33,780 nucleotides of DNA from Propionibacterium sp. (GTDB taxonomy: Bacteria; Actinomycetota; Actinomycetes; Propionibacteriales; Propionibacteriaceae). The notes beneath the pieces are model-generated. The model searched no databases and had not been told where the DNA came from. It saw nothing but the letters and a program-made list of their open reading frames with translations. Where the stretch lies: NCBI GenBank assembly GCA_012838755.1, contig DUOQ01000162.1, forward strand, positions 1-33,780, written 5' to 3'. Positions 22,222-31,803 of the stretch are shown here, piece by piece. Each line of letters starts with the position of its first letter. Position 1 is the first letter of the stretch. The position numbers were made by a program, and so were the translations under genes.

Positions 22222-22557
22222 ATGGACCAAGCCCCCATCGACCCGATGTTCCTGTTGGGCGCCGTCCTCGTCATCGCCTTCCTGGCGCTGGTCGTGATGG
22301 TCGCGGTGTCCACGCGGAGCAACACCCGCCTGCACCCCAGCGAGCCCATCGCGGCGCCCGAGCCCGAGCGTGACGTGTGGGAGGAGCAACTCCTCGCCAA
22401 CACCCCGGACGCCCCGACCCCGCGCCCGGCACCCGAGGTGCTCGACCGTGGCGCGCTGGACCGGCGCCACGGCGACTTCGACCCCTCCGGCTGGGACGAC
22501 CGCCCCGACGGCTACGAGGGCACCGACTTCGGGATGGTCGGCGACTCCGACCGCTGA
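22222..22557 (+). CDS. Small membrane-anchored hypothetical protein
   Basis: gaagga RBS before ATG; N-terminal TM helix, charged C-terminus. Confidence 0.75.
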   Translation: MDQAPIDPMFLLGAVLVIAFLALVVMVAVSTRSNTRLHPSEPIAAPEPERDVWEEQLLANTPDAPTPRPAPEVLDRGALDRRHGDFDPSGWDDRPDGYEGTDFGMVGDSDR

Positions 22558-22604
22558 GCGGGCGCCCGCTTTGCCCGACCCCACCCACAGGGGAAGATGG
22601 GCGC

Positions 22605-23945
22605 GTGACCCCTCCCGCACCGACCGTCGACCGACGCCCCCGCTGGGGGTCGGACGCCTCGGCCGCGGCGACCCTGGTGCTCACCCTCGCCGTCGTCTGG
22701 GGGGTCGCCAAGCTGCTGGCGGTCTGGGGCTGGGTGGTGGCACCCAGCGAGTACGGGGACACCTACTACTACTTCCTCACCGCCGAGGAACTGGCCAGGG
22801 CCGGCGGCGGCATCGACGACGCCCTGCGCGAGTACCCGACGCCCGCGGGGCTGCTGCTCCTCCTGCCGTGGGAACTCGGCGCCACCGACCACGAGAAGTA
22901 CCGGGCCGCGGTCATCGGCCTGACCACGGCCGCAGACGCCCTGTTCACCCTGCTGCTGGGCCGCCGGCTGGGGCCCGTCGGGGTGCTGGCCTGGGTCGCC
23001 CTCACGGCGGCGCTGGGCCCGCTCGTGCTGCTGCGCTTCGACCTCCTCCCGGCGGTCGTCGCCGGGGCCGCGGTGCTCCTGGCCATGGAGGGCCGGCGCG
23101 TGGCGGCGTCCGTGCTGGTCGGCCTGGGCACCGGCCTGAAGGTCTGGCCGATCGTGCTGTTCCCGCTCACGCTGCGGCGCCGACAGAACCTCGCCCCCAC
23201 CCTCGCCCTGGCCGTCACGGGCGTCGCCCTGGTCGCGGCCAGCCTGCTCGCCGGCGGCTGGGACCGCCTCCTCAGCCCCCTGTCCTACCAGCGCGACCGC
23301 GGCCTGCAGATCGAGGCGGTGCCGGCCACGATCCCGATGCGGGAGTGGGCGGGTGACCCCGACTTCCGGGTGTGGTTCTCGACGTTCCACGCCTTCGAGG
23401 TCACCGGTCCCTCGGTGGGCCCGTGGCTCACGTTCGCCCAGGTGGCATCGATCGTCGGCGCGGTGCTGTGCCTCGCGCTGCTGGCCTGGTGGTTCCACCA
23501 CGGGGCCGACCCGCAGGCCATCGCCTGGCTGGCCCTGGTGCTGGTCGGCACGTTCGTCGTCACGTCCCGCGCGCTCAGCCCCCAGTACCTCCTGTGGCTC
23601 GCCGCCCCCGCCGCCGTGCTCGTCGGCCTCGCGCTGCGCGACGGCCCGGACGCCCCACCCGCCGCGCCGGCCCTGTTCACGTTCGCACTGGTGCTGTCCC
23701 TGTGCGGGCTGACGACCGGGGTCTACCCCGTCTACTACGACGCGCTCTTGGTCCGCGGGCGCCTGACCGACCGGGCGCTGTTCCTGCTCACCCTGCGCAA
23801 CGTCGGCCTGCTCGTCCTCGTGGCCTGGGCGGCCGCCTGCGCCCTGGTCACCAGCCGGGGGACGCCGGCCCGCGGCCCGCGGCGTCCGGGATGGGGGTCA
23901 CTGACGGCAACCCCACCCGGGCGGGGTGGGACGTCGTTAGAGTGA
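22605..23945 (+). CDS. GT87/DUF2029-like polytopic membrane glycosyltransferase
   Basis: Polytopic; YYYFLTAEELARAGGGIDDALREYP, GLGTGLKVWPIVLFPL, LSPQYLLWL patterns typical of this family. Confidence 0.75.
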   Translation: MTPPAPTVDRRPRWGSDASAAATLVLTLAVVWGVAKLLAVWGWVVAPSEYGDTYYYFLTAEELARAGGGIDDALREYPTPAGLLLLLPWELGATDHEKYRAAVIGLTTAADALFTLLLGRRLGPVGVLAWVALTAALGPLVLLRFDLLPAVVAGAAVLLAMEGRRVAASVLVGLGTGLKVWPIVLFPLTLRRRQNLAPTLALAVTGVALVAASLLAGGWDRLLSPLSYQRDRGLQIEAVPATIPMREWAGDPDFRVWFSTFHAFEVTGPSVGPWLTFAQVASIVGAVLCLALLAWWFHHGADPQAIAWLALVLVGTFVVTSRALSPQYLLWLAAPAAVLVGLALRDGPDAPPAAPALFTFALVLSLCGLTTGVYPVYYDALLVRGRLTDRALFLLTLRNVGLLVLVAWAAACALVTSRGTPARGPRRPGWGSLTATPPGRGGTSLE

Positions 23946-23986
23946 GGCGCACGAGCGTCGCGACCGACCAGGAGGAGCCAGACCCC

Positions 23987-24832
23987 ATGTGGACGTTGAC
24001 CGGATTCGCCGACGAGGTCTCCCGCGACCTCGACGAGCAGATCGCCCTGCTGGACGAGCTGCGCATCAGGCACGTCGAGTTCCGCAGCGCGTGGGGCACC
24101 AAGGTGCTCGACCTCAGCGCCGAGCAGCTCGAGGAGGCGAAGGCGAAGCTGGACGCCGCGGGCATCCGCCTCAGTTCGGTCGGGTCCGACATCGGCAAGA
24201 TCCTCATCACCGACCCGTTCGAGGAGCACCTCAAGCGGGCGGCCCGCGCGGTCGAGGTGGCGCGCTTCTTCGGCACGCCCCACATCCGCATGTTCAGCTT
24301 CTTCATGCCCGAGGGCGAGGACCCGATGCAGTACCGCGAGGAGGTCATGGACCGCACCCGCGCGTTCGTGCGCCTCGCCGAGGCCGGCGGCGTCACGATG
24401 CTGCACGAGAACGAGAAGGACATCTACGGTGACACCCCCGAGCGGGTCGCCGACCTCGTCACCACCATGGGCTCGCCCGCCTACCGCGCGATCTTCGACC
24501 CGGCCAACTACGTGCAGTGCGGCGTGAAGCCCGTCGACGAGGCCTACCCGGTCGTGCGCCCGTTCACCGACTACATCCACGTCAAGGACGCCTCGGCCAC
24601 GGACGTGGACGCGGGCGGCCTCAACAAGGTGCTCCCGGCCGGCGAGGGCGACGGCCAGCTCCGCGAGCTCGTGGCCGCGCTCAAGGCCGACGGGTACGAC
24701 GGCTTCTTCTCCCTGGAACCCCACCTGGGCGACTTCGACGCATTCGGGGGCCTGTGCGGCCCCGACCTGTGGACCTCGGCGCACAAGGCGCTGACCGACA
24801 TCTTCACCGAACAGGGGATCTCATGGCAGTGA
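23987..24832 (+). CDS. Sugar phosphate isomerase/epimerase family (TIM barrel)
   Basis: LTGFADEVSRDLDEQIALLDELRIRHVEFRSAWGTKVLDL, HENEKDIYGDTPERVADL, IHVKDA. Confidence 0.9.
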   Translation: MWTLTGFADEVSRDLDEQIALLDELRIRHVEFRSAWGTKVLDLSAEQLEEAKAKLDAAGIRLSSVGSDIGKILITDPFEEHLKRAARAVEVARFFGTPHIRMFSFFMPEGEDPMQYREEVMDRTRAFVRLAEAGGVTMLHENEKDIYGDTPERVADLVTTMGSPAYRAIFDPANYVQCGVKPVDEAYPVVRPFTDYIHVKDASATDVDAGGLNKVLPAGEGDGQLRELVAALKADGYDGFFSLEPHLGDFDAFGGLCGPDLWTSAHKALTDIFTEQGISWQ

Positions 24833-25818
24833 CGCGGGCAGCGATCGTCGGCTGGGGCGACGTCGCGATCATCCACCACGAAGCCATCCAAGCCATCGAC
24901 GGGGTCGAGTTCGTGGGGGTCGTCGACACCGACGCGGGGCGGCGCGAGTTCGCCGCCGAGGCGCTCGGCGTGCCCGTCTTCGCCACCGTCGGTGAGCTCG
25001 TGGACGCCGTGGCCCCCGACGTCGTGCACGTCACCACGCCGCACCACCAGCACATCAACCCGACGCTGGAGGCCATGGCCCGGGGAGTCCACGTGATCCA
25101 GGAGAAGCCGCTGGCGGCGTCCGTCGAGGAGGGGCAGCGCCTGGTCGACGCCATGGCCGACGCCACGGCGAAGGTGGGCATCTGCTTCCAGAACCGGTAC
25201 AACGTCTCGAGCCAGGAGCTGCGGCGCCTGCTCGACTCGGGCGAGCTCGGCGAGGTGCACGGGGCGTACGCCTCGGTCGTCTGGACGCGTACCGCCGACT
25301 ACTATCAGGCCAAACCGTGGCGGGGGTCGCGCGAGGAGTCCGGTGGCGGGCTGCTGATCAACCAGGCGATCCACACCCTCGACCTGGTGCAGTGGTTCAT
25401 GGGCGACGTGACCGATATCGCGGGCCACGTGGCGACCCACAAGTTCGGCGACGTCATCGAGGTCGAGGACACCGCCGAGATGCTGCTCACCCACGAGTCG
25501 GGGGTGAAGACGTCGTTCTACGCGACGCTGACCGCCCCCCAGCACCGCCCGGTCGAGGTCGAACTCGACTGCGACAACGCCTACGTCTCCTTGCGCAACG
25601 GGCTGACGGTCACCTGGAAGGACGGCCGGGGCGTCGACGTGTACGAGGAGCGCAAGGCGCCCTCCGGCGGCCGCTCGTACTGGGGGGTCTCGCACGAGCT
25701 GCTCATCCGGGACTTCTACGACAAGGTCGACGACCCCGAGCCGTTCTGGATCAGCCCGGCCGAGGCGATGAAGACGCTGAGGATCCTGAAGAAGACCTAC
25801 CAGGTCTCGGGCTTCTGA
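24823..25818 (+). CDS. Gfo/Idh/MocA family oxidoreductase
   Basis: AAIVGWGDVAIIHHEAI nucleotide fold; VIQEKPLA (EKP motif); GGGLLINQAIHTLDLVQW. Confidence 0.93.
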   Translation: MAVTRAAIVGWGDVAIIHHEAIQAIDGVEFVGVVDTDAGRREFAAEALGVPVFATVGELVDAVAPDVVHVTTPHHQHINPTLEAMARGVHVIQEKPLAASVEEGQRLVDAMADATAKVGICFQNRYNVSSQELRRLLDSGELGEVHGAYASVVWTRTADYYQAKPWRGSREESGGGLLINQAIHTLDLVQWFMGDVTDIAGHVATHKFGDVIEVEDTAEMLLTHESGVKTSFYATLTAPQHRPVEVELDCDNAYVSLRNGLTVTWKDGRGVDVYEERKAPSGGRSYWGVSHELLIRDFYDKVDDPEPFWISPAEAMKTLRILKKTYQVSGF

Positions 25819-25923
25819 CGCCGAGCCGGCGCAACGGCCGGCAACTTCACCGGTCCTGCCACGGGGCGGGAGCAACGCACCTAGGCTGAAGTCACAACTG
25901 ACGTGAAGACGAAGGAGCGTTCC

Positions 25924-27087
25924 ATGACGGAGAAGATCCGGCTCGGCATCATCGGCCTGGGGGCTGAGGGCGGCATGTACGCCAAGTTCCTCGACGGCGA
26001 GATGGTGCCCAACATGCGCATCGGCGCGATCTGCGACATCCTGCCCGAGAAGAAGGAGCAGGCCGACGAGTACGGCGTCCCGTTCTACGCCGACTACAAG
26101 CAGATGATCGACTCCGGTGACGTCGACGCCGTGGTCACCACCGTCCCGCACTACCTGCACCCCGAGATGGGCATCTACGCGCTGCAGCAGGGCATTCACG
26201 CGCTGGTCGAGAAGCCGGTCGGCGTCTACACCAAGCAGGCCAACGAACTGATCGAGTACGCCGCGTCCAAGCCCGAGCTGAAGTTCGGCGTGTTCTTCAA
26301 CCAGCGCACCAACCCGCTCTACAAGGACCTCAAGGCGCTCATGGAGTCCGGCGAGCTGGGCAACCTGCGCCACACCTCGTGGATCATCACCACCTGGTGG
26401 CGCCCGCAGCCGTACTACGCCCAGTCCGAGTGGCGCGCCACGTGGGGCGGCGAGGGCGGCGGCGTCCTGGTCAACCAGGCCCCCCACCAGCTCGACCTGT
26501 GGCAGTGGATCTGCGGCGTGCCGAAGAACGTGTTCGCCAAGGTCGCCTACGGCTTCAAGCGCGACATCGCGGTGGAGGACGAGGTCAACGCGCTGGTCGA
26601 CTTCGGCAACGGGGCGACCGGCACGTTCATCACCTGCGTGCACGACATCGACGGCACCGACCGCCTCGAGATCCTGTGCGACAAGGGCAAGATCGTCGTC
26701 GACAACTCCAACACGGTGAAGATCACCCGCCTCAAGGACGACGAGGAGGCCATGAGCCAGAACATGGGCATGGACGCCGTGGCCAAGCTCTTCACCGGCC
26801 AGCTCGACCGTTCCGAGCTGATGAGCGAGGAGACCAAGGAGTACGGCAACGTCTGGGGCGCCCAGCACTGCGAGGTGATGCGCAACTTCGCCGCCGCGAT
26901 CAACGGCGAGGAGGAGCTGCTGGCCCCGGGTGCCGACGGTATCCACGGCGTCCGTCTCGCCAACGCCATCCACCTGTCGAGCTGGACCGGTCAGGAGGTC
27001 TCGATCGAGGACTTCGACGAGGAGACCTACCTGTCAGAGCTCAACAAGCGGATCACCGACGAGGGCAAGTTCGAGACGAGGAGCTGA
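25924..27087 (+). CDS. Gfo/Idh/MocA family oxidoreductase
   Basis: LGIIGLGAEGGMYAK, VEKPVGVY, GGGVLVNQAPHQLDLWQW. Confidence 0.94.
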   Translation: MTEKIRLGIIGLGAEGGMYAKFLDGEMVPNMRIGAICDILPEKKEQADEYGVPFYADYKQMIDSGDVDAVVTTVPHYLHPEMGIYALQQGIHALVEKPVGVYTKQANELIEYAASKPELKFGVFFNQRTNPLYKDLKALMESGELGNLRHTSWIITTWWRPQPYYAQSEWRATWGGEGGGVLVNQAPHQLDLWQWICGVPKNVFAKVAYGFKRDIAVEDEVNALVDFGNGATGTFITCVHDIDGTDRLEILCDKGKIVVDNSNTVKITRLKDDEEAMSQNMGMDAVAKLFTGQLDRSELMSEETKEYGNVWGAQHCEVMRNFAAAINGEEELLAPGADGIHGVRLANAIHLSSWTGQEVSIEDFDEETYLSELNKRITDEGKFETRS

Positions 27088-27090
27088 ACC

Positions 27091-27939
27091 ATGGCCGTTC
27101 TGGGCGTTCAGATGATGATGCTGAAGAACCAGGTCGCCGAGGACGGCATGTACGCCGTGCTCGAGCGCCTGGCCGCGATGGACCTCCACGCCGTCGAGGT
27201 GTCGCAGATCCCGATGGACGAGACCAACACGGCCGCGCTGGAGCGTGGCGTGAAGGAGCTCGGCATCGAGGTCGGCGCGCTCTCGGTGGCGCTGAAGGCC
27301 GGCCCGACCGCGACCGGGGACAACCTCGAGGAGCACTACGACAAGGTCGTGGCCGACTGCCGTCGCCTCGGGACGCGGTTCGTGCGCATCGGGATGATGC
27401 CGTTCACCGCCATGGTGTCCAAGGAGGCCTGCGAGGCGTGGGCCGCCGAGGTCGAGCCCGCGGCGTCCCGGCTGGCCGCCGACGGGATCACGCTGTGTTA
27501 CCACAACCACCACGTGGACCTCGCGCAGTTCGACGGTGAGCGGATGTTCGACATCGTGCGCCGGGTGGCCCCGAGCGTGAAGTTCGAGGTTGACCTCCAC
27601 TGGGTGCAGCGCGGCGGCATGGCCCCGCTCGACATGCTCAAGGAGTACTCGGGCGTGTGCAAGCTGATCCACGTGAAGGACTTCCGCGTGGTCCCGGTGC
27701 CGCAGGAGGCCGTCGACAAGATGATGTCGGGCGACGTCGCGGGGGGCTTCCAGGGCTTCCTGAACATCGCGCAGTTCGCCGAGGTGGGTCAAGGCAACAT
27801 GAACTGGCCCGAGCTGCTGCCCGCCGCGATCGACGCCGGTGCGGAGTTCTTCTTCATCGAGCAGGACGACACCTACGGGCGCGACCCCCTCGACTGCATC
27901 GCGGACTCCCGCGCCTACCTGGCGTCGATCGGCTACTGA
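27091..27939 (+). CDS. Sugar phosphate isomerase/epimerase family (TIM barrel)
   Basis: LCYHNHHVDLAQFDG, VKFEVDLHWVQRGG, CKLIHVKDFR, FFIEQDDT. Confidence 0.92.
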   Translation: MAVLGVQMMMLKNQVAEDGMYAVLERLAAMDLHAVEVSQIPMDETNTAALERGVKELGIEVGALSVALKAGPTATGDNLEEHYDKVVADCRRLGTRFVRIGMMPFTAMVSKEACEAWAAEVEPAASRLAADGITLCYHNHHVDLAQFDGERMFDIVRRVAPSVKFEVDLHWVQRGGMAPLDMLKEYSGVCKLIHVKDFRVVPVPQEAVDKMMSGDVAGGFQGFLNIAQFAEVGQGNMNWPELLPAAIDAGAEFFFIEQDDTYGRDPLDCIADSRAYLASIGY

Positions 27940-27956
27940 CCCCGACGGGCGGCGGC

Positions 27957-28775
27957 TCAGAGCTGGTCGAGCATCACGGCCAGGCGGGCCTCGGAGTCGG
28001 TGACCAGGTCGGGCAGGTTCGCGGGGTCGCCCTGGAACTCGCCACCCTCGTAGGTCAGCACGACGCGCTGGCCGTCACGCGCGAGGTAGGTGAGGCCGGA
28101 TCCCGGCGCTTCGACCCACGTCCCCTCGGCGTCCCACTCCGACCACTGGCGCACCTGCACGCCCGCGTCGCCGAAGCCGTCGAGCTCCCCGGAGGCCTGG
28201 CGGGTCCGCCACCCCTCCTCGTTCGGGCCCTCCTCGGCGCACCCGGCCAACTGGGTGCCCAGCTCGTCCAGGAAGGCGATCGCCGCCGCCTCGTCGGCGA
28301 ACACGAGCAGGCCGTTGCCGACCACGTGCTCCGGCCCCACCGACTCCTTGATCCGGGTCGCCGTGATCCCGGACGCCGACGCGAGGGTCAGCACCCGGTC
28401 GGGGCAGGACGCCCGCCAGACCGTCGTGGTGAACGCGGTGGTCTCGTCGTCACCGGGACGGTCCTCCTCGGGGAGGAGGAAGCCGGCGGGCACCTCGCCC
28501 TTGTCGCCGGGGATCTCCTCCTCGCTCTGGGGCGTGGCCTGCGGGGTGCGTGGGGCGGCCGTGCGCTTGGGCGCCTGTGGTGCCTTGGGCGTCGTGGTCG
28601 GGCCGGTGCTCACGGGCGTGGGGGCGATGCTGGGCGTGACGGTCGACGTGGGCAGCGCCGTCGGGGAAGCCGCGGTGCTGGGGCCGGGGCTCGCCATGGC
28701 CGAGCCGCCGTCGCCACCGCATGCGGTGAGGGTCAGGACGGCCACGGCGGCCGCCGCCAGGGCGCTGCGCTTCAT
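27957..28775 (-). CDS. Putative lipoprotein, unknown function
   Basis: MKRSALAAAAVAVLTLTACGG lipobox; Pro/Thr-rich linker; gaaagg RBS. Confidence 0.8.
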   Translation of the reverse strand: MKRSALAAAAVAVLTLTACGGDGGSAMASPGPSTAASPTALPTSTVTPSIAPTPVSTGPTTTPKAPQAPKRTAAPRTPQATPQSEEEIPGDKGEVPAGFLLPEEDRPGDDETTAFTTTVWRASCPDRVLTLASASGITATRIKESVGPEHVVGNGLLVFADEAAAIAFLDELGTQLAGCAEEGPNEEGWRTRQASGELDGFGDAGVQVRQWSEWDAEGTWVEAPGSGLTYLARDGQRVVLTYEGGEFQGDPANLPDLVTDSEARLAVMLDQL

Positions 28776-28973
28776 CGGATGCCTTTCGTCGCGAGTCGCC
28801 CCAGTCTCCCACCGGACGCCCCCCAGCGTGGGAGGCCGCCCGGCCTGCGGGCCGTCCATCAACCCGAGTCCTGCAGGAGTCGGCCGCCGACTGCGGGCTG
28901 CCCCGAGCTGGTGCGCCGCGTGGTGCAACGACCCGGCGTGGGCCTGCACGAACGCGGTGAACGCTGCATCCCG

Positions 28974-29984
28974 TCAGGCGGGGCGGGACGCCGGGGCGTT
29001 CTTCGCCGTCAGGGCCGGGTCGCGCTGCACAACCTCGCCGAGGGCCTCGTCGATGGCCGCCAGGACGTCGGAGCCGAGGTTGACCCCGCTCGCGCCGACG
29101 TTCTCCGCGACCTGCTCGGGACGGGACGCCCCGATGATCGCGCCGGCCACGTTGCTGTTGTGCAGCACCCACGCGACGGCGAGCTGGGCCATCGTGAGCC
29201 CCAGGTCGTCGGCGATGGGCCGGAGCTGCTGGACGCGGCCGAGGACGTCGTCGTTCATGAAGCGGGCGATCATGTTGGCCCCGCCCTTGGCGTCGGTCGC
29301 CCGCGATCCCTCGGGCAGCGGCTGGCCGGGCACGTACTTGCCGGTCAGGACGCCCTGGGCGATCGGCGACCAGACGATCTGGCTGACGCCGAGCTCCTCG
29401 CAGGTCGGGACGACCTCGCCCTCGATGACGCGCCACAGCATCGAGTACTGCGGCTGGCTGCTGATGAGCTGGATGCCGAGGTCCTGGGCCAGGGCGTGCC
29501 CCGCCCGGATCTGGTCGGCGGTCCACTCGGACACCCCGATGTACAGCGCCTTGCCCTGCTGCACCACATCGGCGAAGGCCTGCATGGTCTCCTCGAGCGG
29601 GGTCTCGGTGTCGTACCGGTGCGCCTGGTAGAGGTCGACGTAGTCGGTGCCCAGGCGCTTCAGCGAGCCGTTGATCGACTCCATGATGTGCTTGCGCGAG
29701 AGGCCGACGTCGTTGGGCCCCTTCGGGCCGGTCGGCCAGTAGACCTTGGTGAAGATCTCGAGGCTCTCGCGGCGCTCGCCGGCCAGGGCCTCGCCCAGCA
29801 CGCTCTCGGCGACGGTGTTGGCGTACACGTCGGCCGTGTCGAAGCTGGTGATCCCGGCGTCCAGGGCGGCACGAACGCACGCCAGTGCGGCGTCGTTCTC
29901 GACCTGCGACCCGTGGGTCAGCCAGTTGCCGTAGATGATCTCGGAGATCTTCAGGCCGGAGCGGCCCAAGTGGCGGAACTTCAT
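28974..29984 (-). CDS. Aldo/keto reductase (Kv-beta/YghZ-like group)
   Basis: MKFRHLGRSGLKISEIIYGNWLTHG, FDTADVYANTVAESVLGEAL, DLYQAHRYD, YIGVSEWTADQI. Confidence 0.93.
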   Translation of the reverse strand: MKFRHLGRSGLKISEIIYGNWLTHGSQVENDAALACVRAALDAGITSFDTADVYANTVAESVLGEALAGERRESLEIFTKVYWPTGPKGPNDVGLSRKHIMESINGSLKRLGTDYVDLYQAHRYDTETPLEETMQAFADVVQQGKALYIGVSEWTADQIRAGHALAQDLGIQLISSQPQYSMLWRVIEGEVVPTCEELGVSQIVWSPIAQGVLTGKYVPGQPLPEGSRATDAKGGANMIARFMNDDVLGRVQQLRPIADDLGLTMAQLAVAWVLHNSNVAGAIIGASRPEQVAENVGASGVNLGSDVLAAIDEALGEVVQRDPALTAKNAPASRPA

Positions 29985-30132
29985 GGAGCACCTTTCGCTG
30001 TCGCTGGGTTTCCCATCCTGCCACCACCACGAACCGCGGACACGCCGGTCGGGAAGTCCATGGTGCGGGATGCGGCGGGGTTATGTGCGACTCGCGTGTT
30101 CCGTCTTCCCCTTCCCCGAAAGGACATGCCCC

Positions 30133-30672
30133 ATGAGGAAGCAGCTTGCCCTCGCGACCGCCACCGCCCTCGCCTCCACCGCCGCCCTGGTGGGCCTCGC
30201 CGTCGACGCCTCCGCGGCCGAGCACAAGGTCTGGGTCTGCAAGTACGTCGGCAAGCCGGGTGAGGACGAGGTCCTCAAGCCCGGCAAGAACCCGATCCAG
30301 GTGAGCTACAACGCCACCGATGCGGACGCCCCGCAGGTGGGGGCCTGGTTCAACGACGGCCAGGGTCGCTCCGTGGTCGTGGCGCTGGGCACCGACCCCG
30401 AGCCGGACGCCTCGGTCTGCACCACGCCCCCCGTCGTCGACGACGAGGACGAGGTGACGCCGGAGCCCACGCCGGAGCCCACGCCCACGGCCGACCCCTC
30501 GGTGACGCCTGAGCCCTCGGCGACCCCGACCCCGTCCGAGTCGCCGCGCGGCGTCCCGGCCGAGACCGGTGGCGAGTCCGACTACACCGGCCTCGCGGTG
30601 CTGGGTGGCCTCGGTGCCGCCGGCATCGTCGCCTCGGCCGGTGCCCTCGTCGCCTCGCGTCGTCGCCACTGA
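30133..30672 (+). CDS. Secreted cell-wall protein with VPAETG sorting signal, likely sortase substrate
   Basis: Signal peptide ending ASAAEH; KVWVCKYVGKPGEDEVLKPGKNPI domain; PT-rich stalk; C-terminal VPAETGGESDYTG + hydrophobic segment + SRRRH. Confidence 0.85.
   Translation: MRKQLALATATALASTAALVGLAVDASAAEHKVWVCKYVGKPGEDEVLKPGKNPIQVSYNATDADAPQVGAWFNDGQGRSVVVALGTDPEPDASVCTTPPVVDDEDEVTPEPTPEPTPTADPSVTPEPSATPTPSESPRGVPAETGGESDYTGLAVLGGLGAAGIVASAGALVASRRRH
30457..30480 (+). repeat. 12-bp tandem repeat (acgccggagccc x2) encoding TPEP in stalk
   Basis: Direct reading. Confidence 0.85.
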
Positions 30673-30675
30673 TCC

Positions 30676-31242
30676 GTGAGCGCCGCCGGCCGCACGTGGC
30701 CGGCGGCGTCCACCGGGTTGTTCCTGTCCGTCATCGTCGTCCTGGTGGCGGCGGGCGCCTGGTGGCCGTCCGCCGCGCCCGCATCCGCTGACGCCACCAC
30801 CGTGCAGCGTGTCGAACTGCCCTCGGCGGGCTACTCGTCCGAGGTCGGCACGATGACCGTGGCGGACGCCGGGACGATCGACCCGCCCGACTTCGTCCGC
30901 ACCTGGTGGATCGAGGACCGCGGGGCGGCCCCCAGCTCGCACGCCACGGACACGGCCTACCTGGCCTGCCACACCGACGCCCAGCGCCCCACGGCCGCGG
31001 TGCCGTGCAACGCCGTCGGCCCCGAGAACGTGCCGCTCGGGAGCAGTGTGCTCGTCACCACCGATGTCGAGGAGCTCCGCTACACCGTCGTGCAGGCGCG
31101 CAAGGTGGCGCGCGACGAGTTCGCACGCGACCCCGAGGTGTGGGACGTCAATCCCGGACGCCTGGTCTGGGTGAGCTGCTACCTCAGCGAGGGCCGGCGC
31201 ACCGGCTACAACTTCGTGGTCGTCGCCGAACTGGAGGACTGA
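30676..31242 (+). CDS. Divergent sortase (class E/F-like), GTG start
   Basis: N-terminal TM; TDTAYLACHT (catalytic His), GRLVWVSCYL (catalytic Cys), GRRTGYNFVVVAEL (Arg); 3 nt after the substrate gene. Confidence 0.8.
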   Translation: MSAAGRTWPAASTGLFLSVIVVLVAAGAWWPSAAPASADATTVQRVELPSAGYSSEVGTMTVADAGTIDPPDFVRTWWIEDRGAAPSSHATDTAYLACHTDAQRPTAAVPCNAVGPENVPLGSSVLVTTDVEELRYTVVQARKVARDEFARDPEVWDVNPGRLVWVSCYLSEGRRTGYNFVVVAELED

Positions 31243-31246
31243 CGCG

Positions 31247-31705
31247 TCAGGCGGGGTCGACCCGCGTGAAGCCGTGCTTCTCGTAGAACCGGATCGCCGG
31301 CTTGCGGTGCTCCTCCACGGACAGGCGGAGCTCGTCGAGGTCGGCCTCGCCGAAGATCGCCGCCACGGTGGCGGCCAGCAGGACGCGACCGTCGCCGACG
31401 CCGCGTGCGTCCGGGGCGACGGCCATGAAGTCGAGGTGCCCCCTGCCGTCCTCGGCCACGTGGCCCGAGGCGTACCCGATGGGGGCGCCGTCGCGCTCGA
31501 CCACGTAGGTGAACAGGCCGGGGTCGTGGATCAGGTGCTGCGCGGTGGCGTAGGTCGCGGCGAACTCGAGCGCGTGGAGGTCGGCGACGAAGTCCTGGTC
31601 GGCGGAGACGGCGCGCCGCGCGCGCGTGGTGTCGGTGCCTTCGAGCCGATCAACGGCGACGGTGCGGGTGAGCGAATAGGTCCGGGCACCCTGGGTGCTG
31701 GTCAC
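31247..31705 (-). CDS. GNAT family N-acetyltransferase
   Basis: LDFMAVAPDARGVGDGRVLLAATV and LRLSVEEHRKPAIRFYEKHGFTRV; aaggag RBS before GTG. Confidence 0.9.
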   Translation of the reverse strand: MTSTQGARTYSLTRTVAVDRLEGTDTTRARRAVSADQDFVADLHALEFAATYATAQHLIHDPGLFTYVVERDGAPIGYASGHVAEDGRGHLDFMAVAPDARGVGDGRVLLAATVAAIFGEADLDELRLSVEEHRKPAIRFYEKHGFTRVDPA

Positions 31706-31803
31706 GCAACTCCTTGAATCGATGAAGTGACGCTAGGGGTTCGCCGCCGCCGGGCGCAATAGGTTGCCCGGCGTTGCCGCTCGCGTCGAGCACAATGGGG
31801 TGC

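Noticed and set aside
18090-22403. 1437-aa minus-strand ORF across the membrane protein, nuclease and CPVCNK genes
   Set aside because: Antisense shadow of well-supported plus-strand genes; no domain-like sequence
24571-26973. 800-aa minus-strand ORF opposite the sugar operon
   Set aside because: Antisense artefact of GC-rich codon usage
27657-30263. 868-aa plus-strand ORF overlapping lipoprotein and aldo/keto reductase genes
   Set aside because: Shadow frame; both real genes on the minus strand have clear motifs
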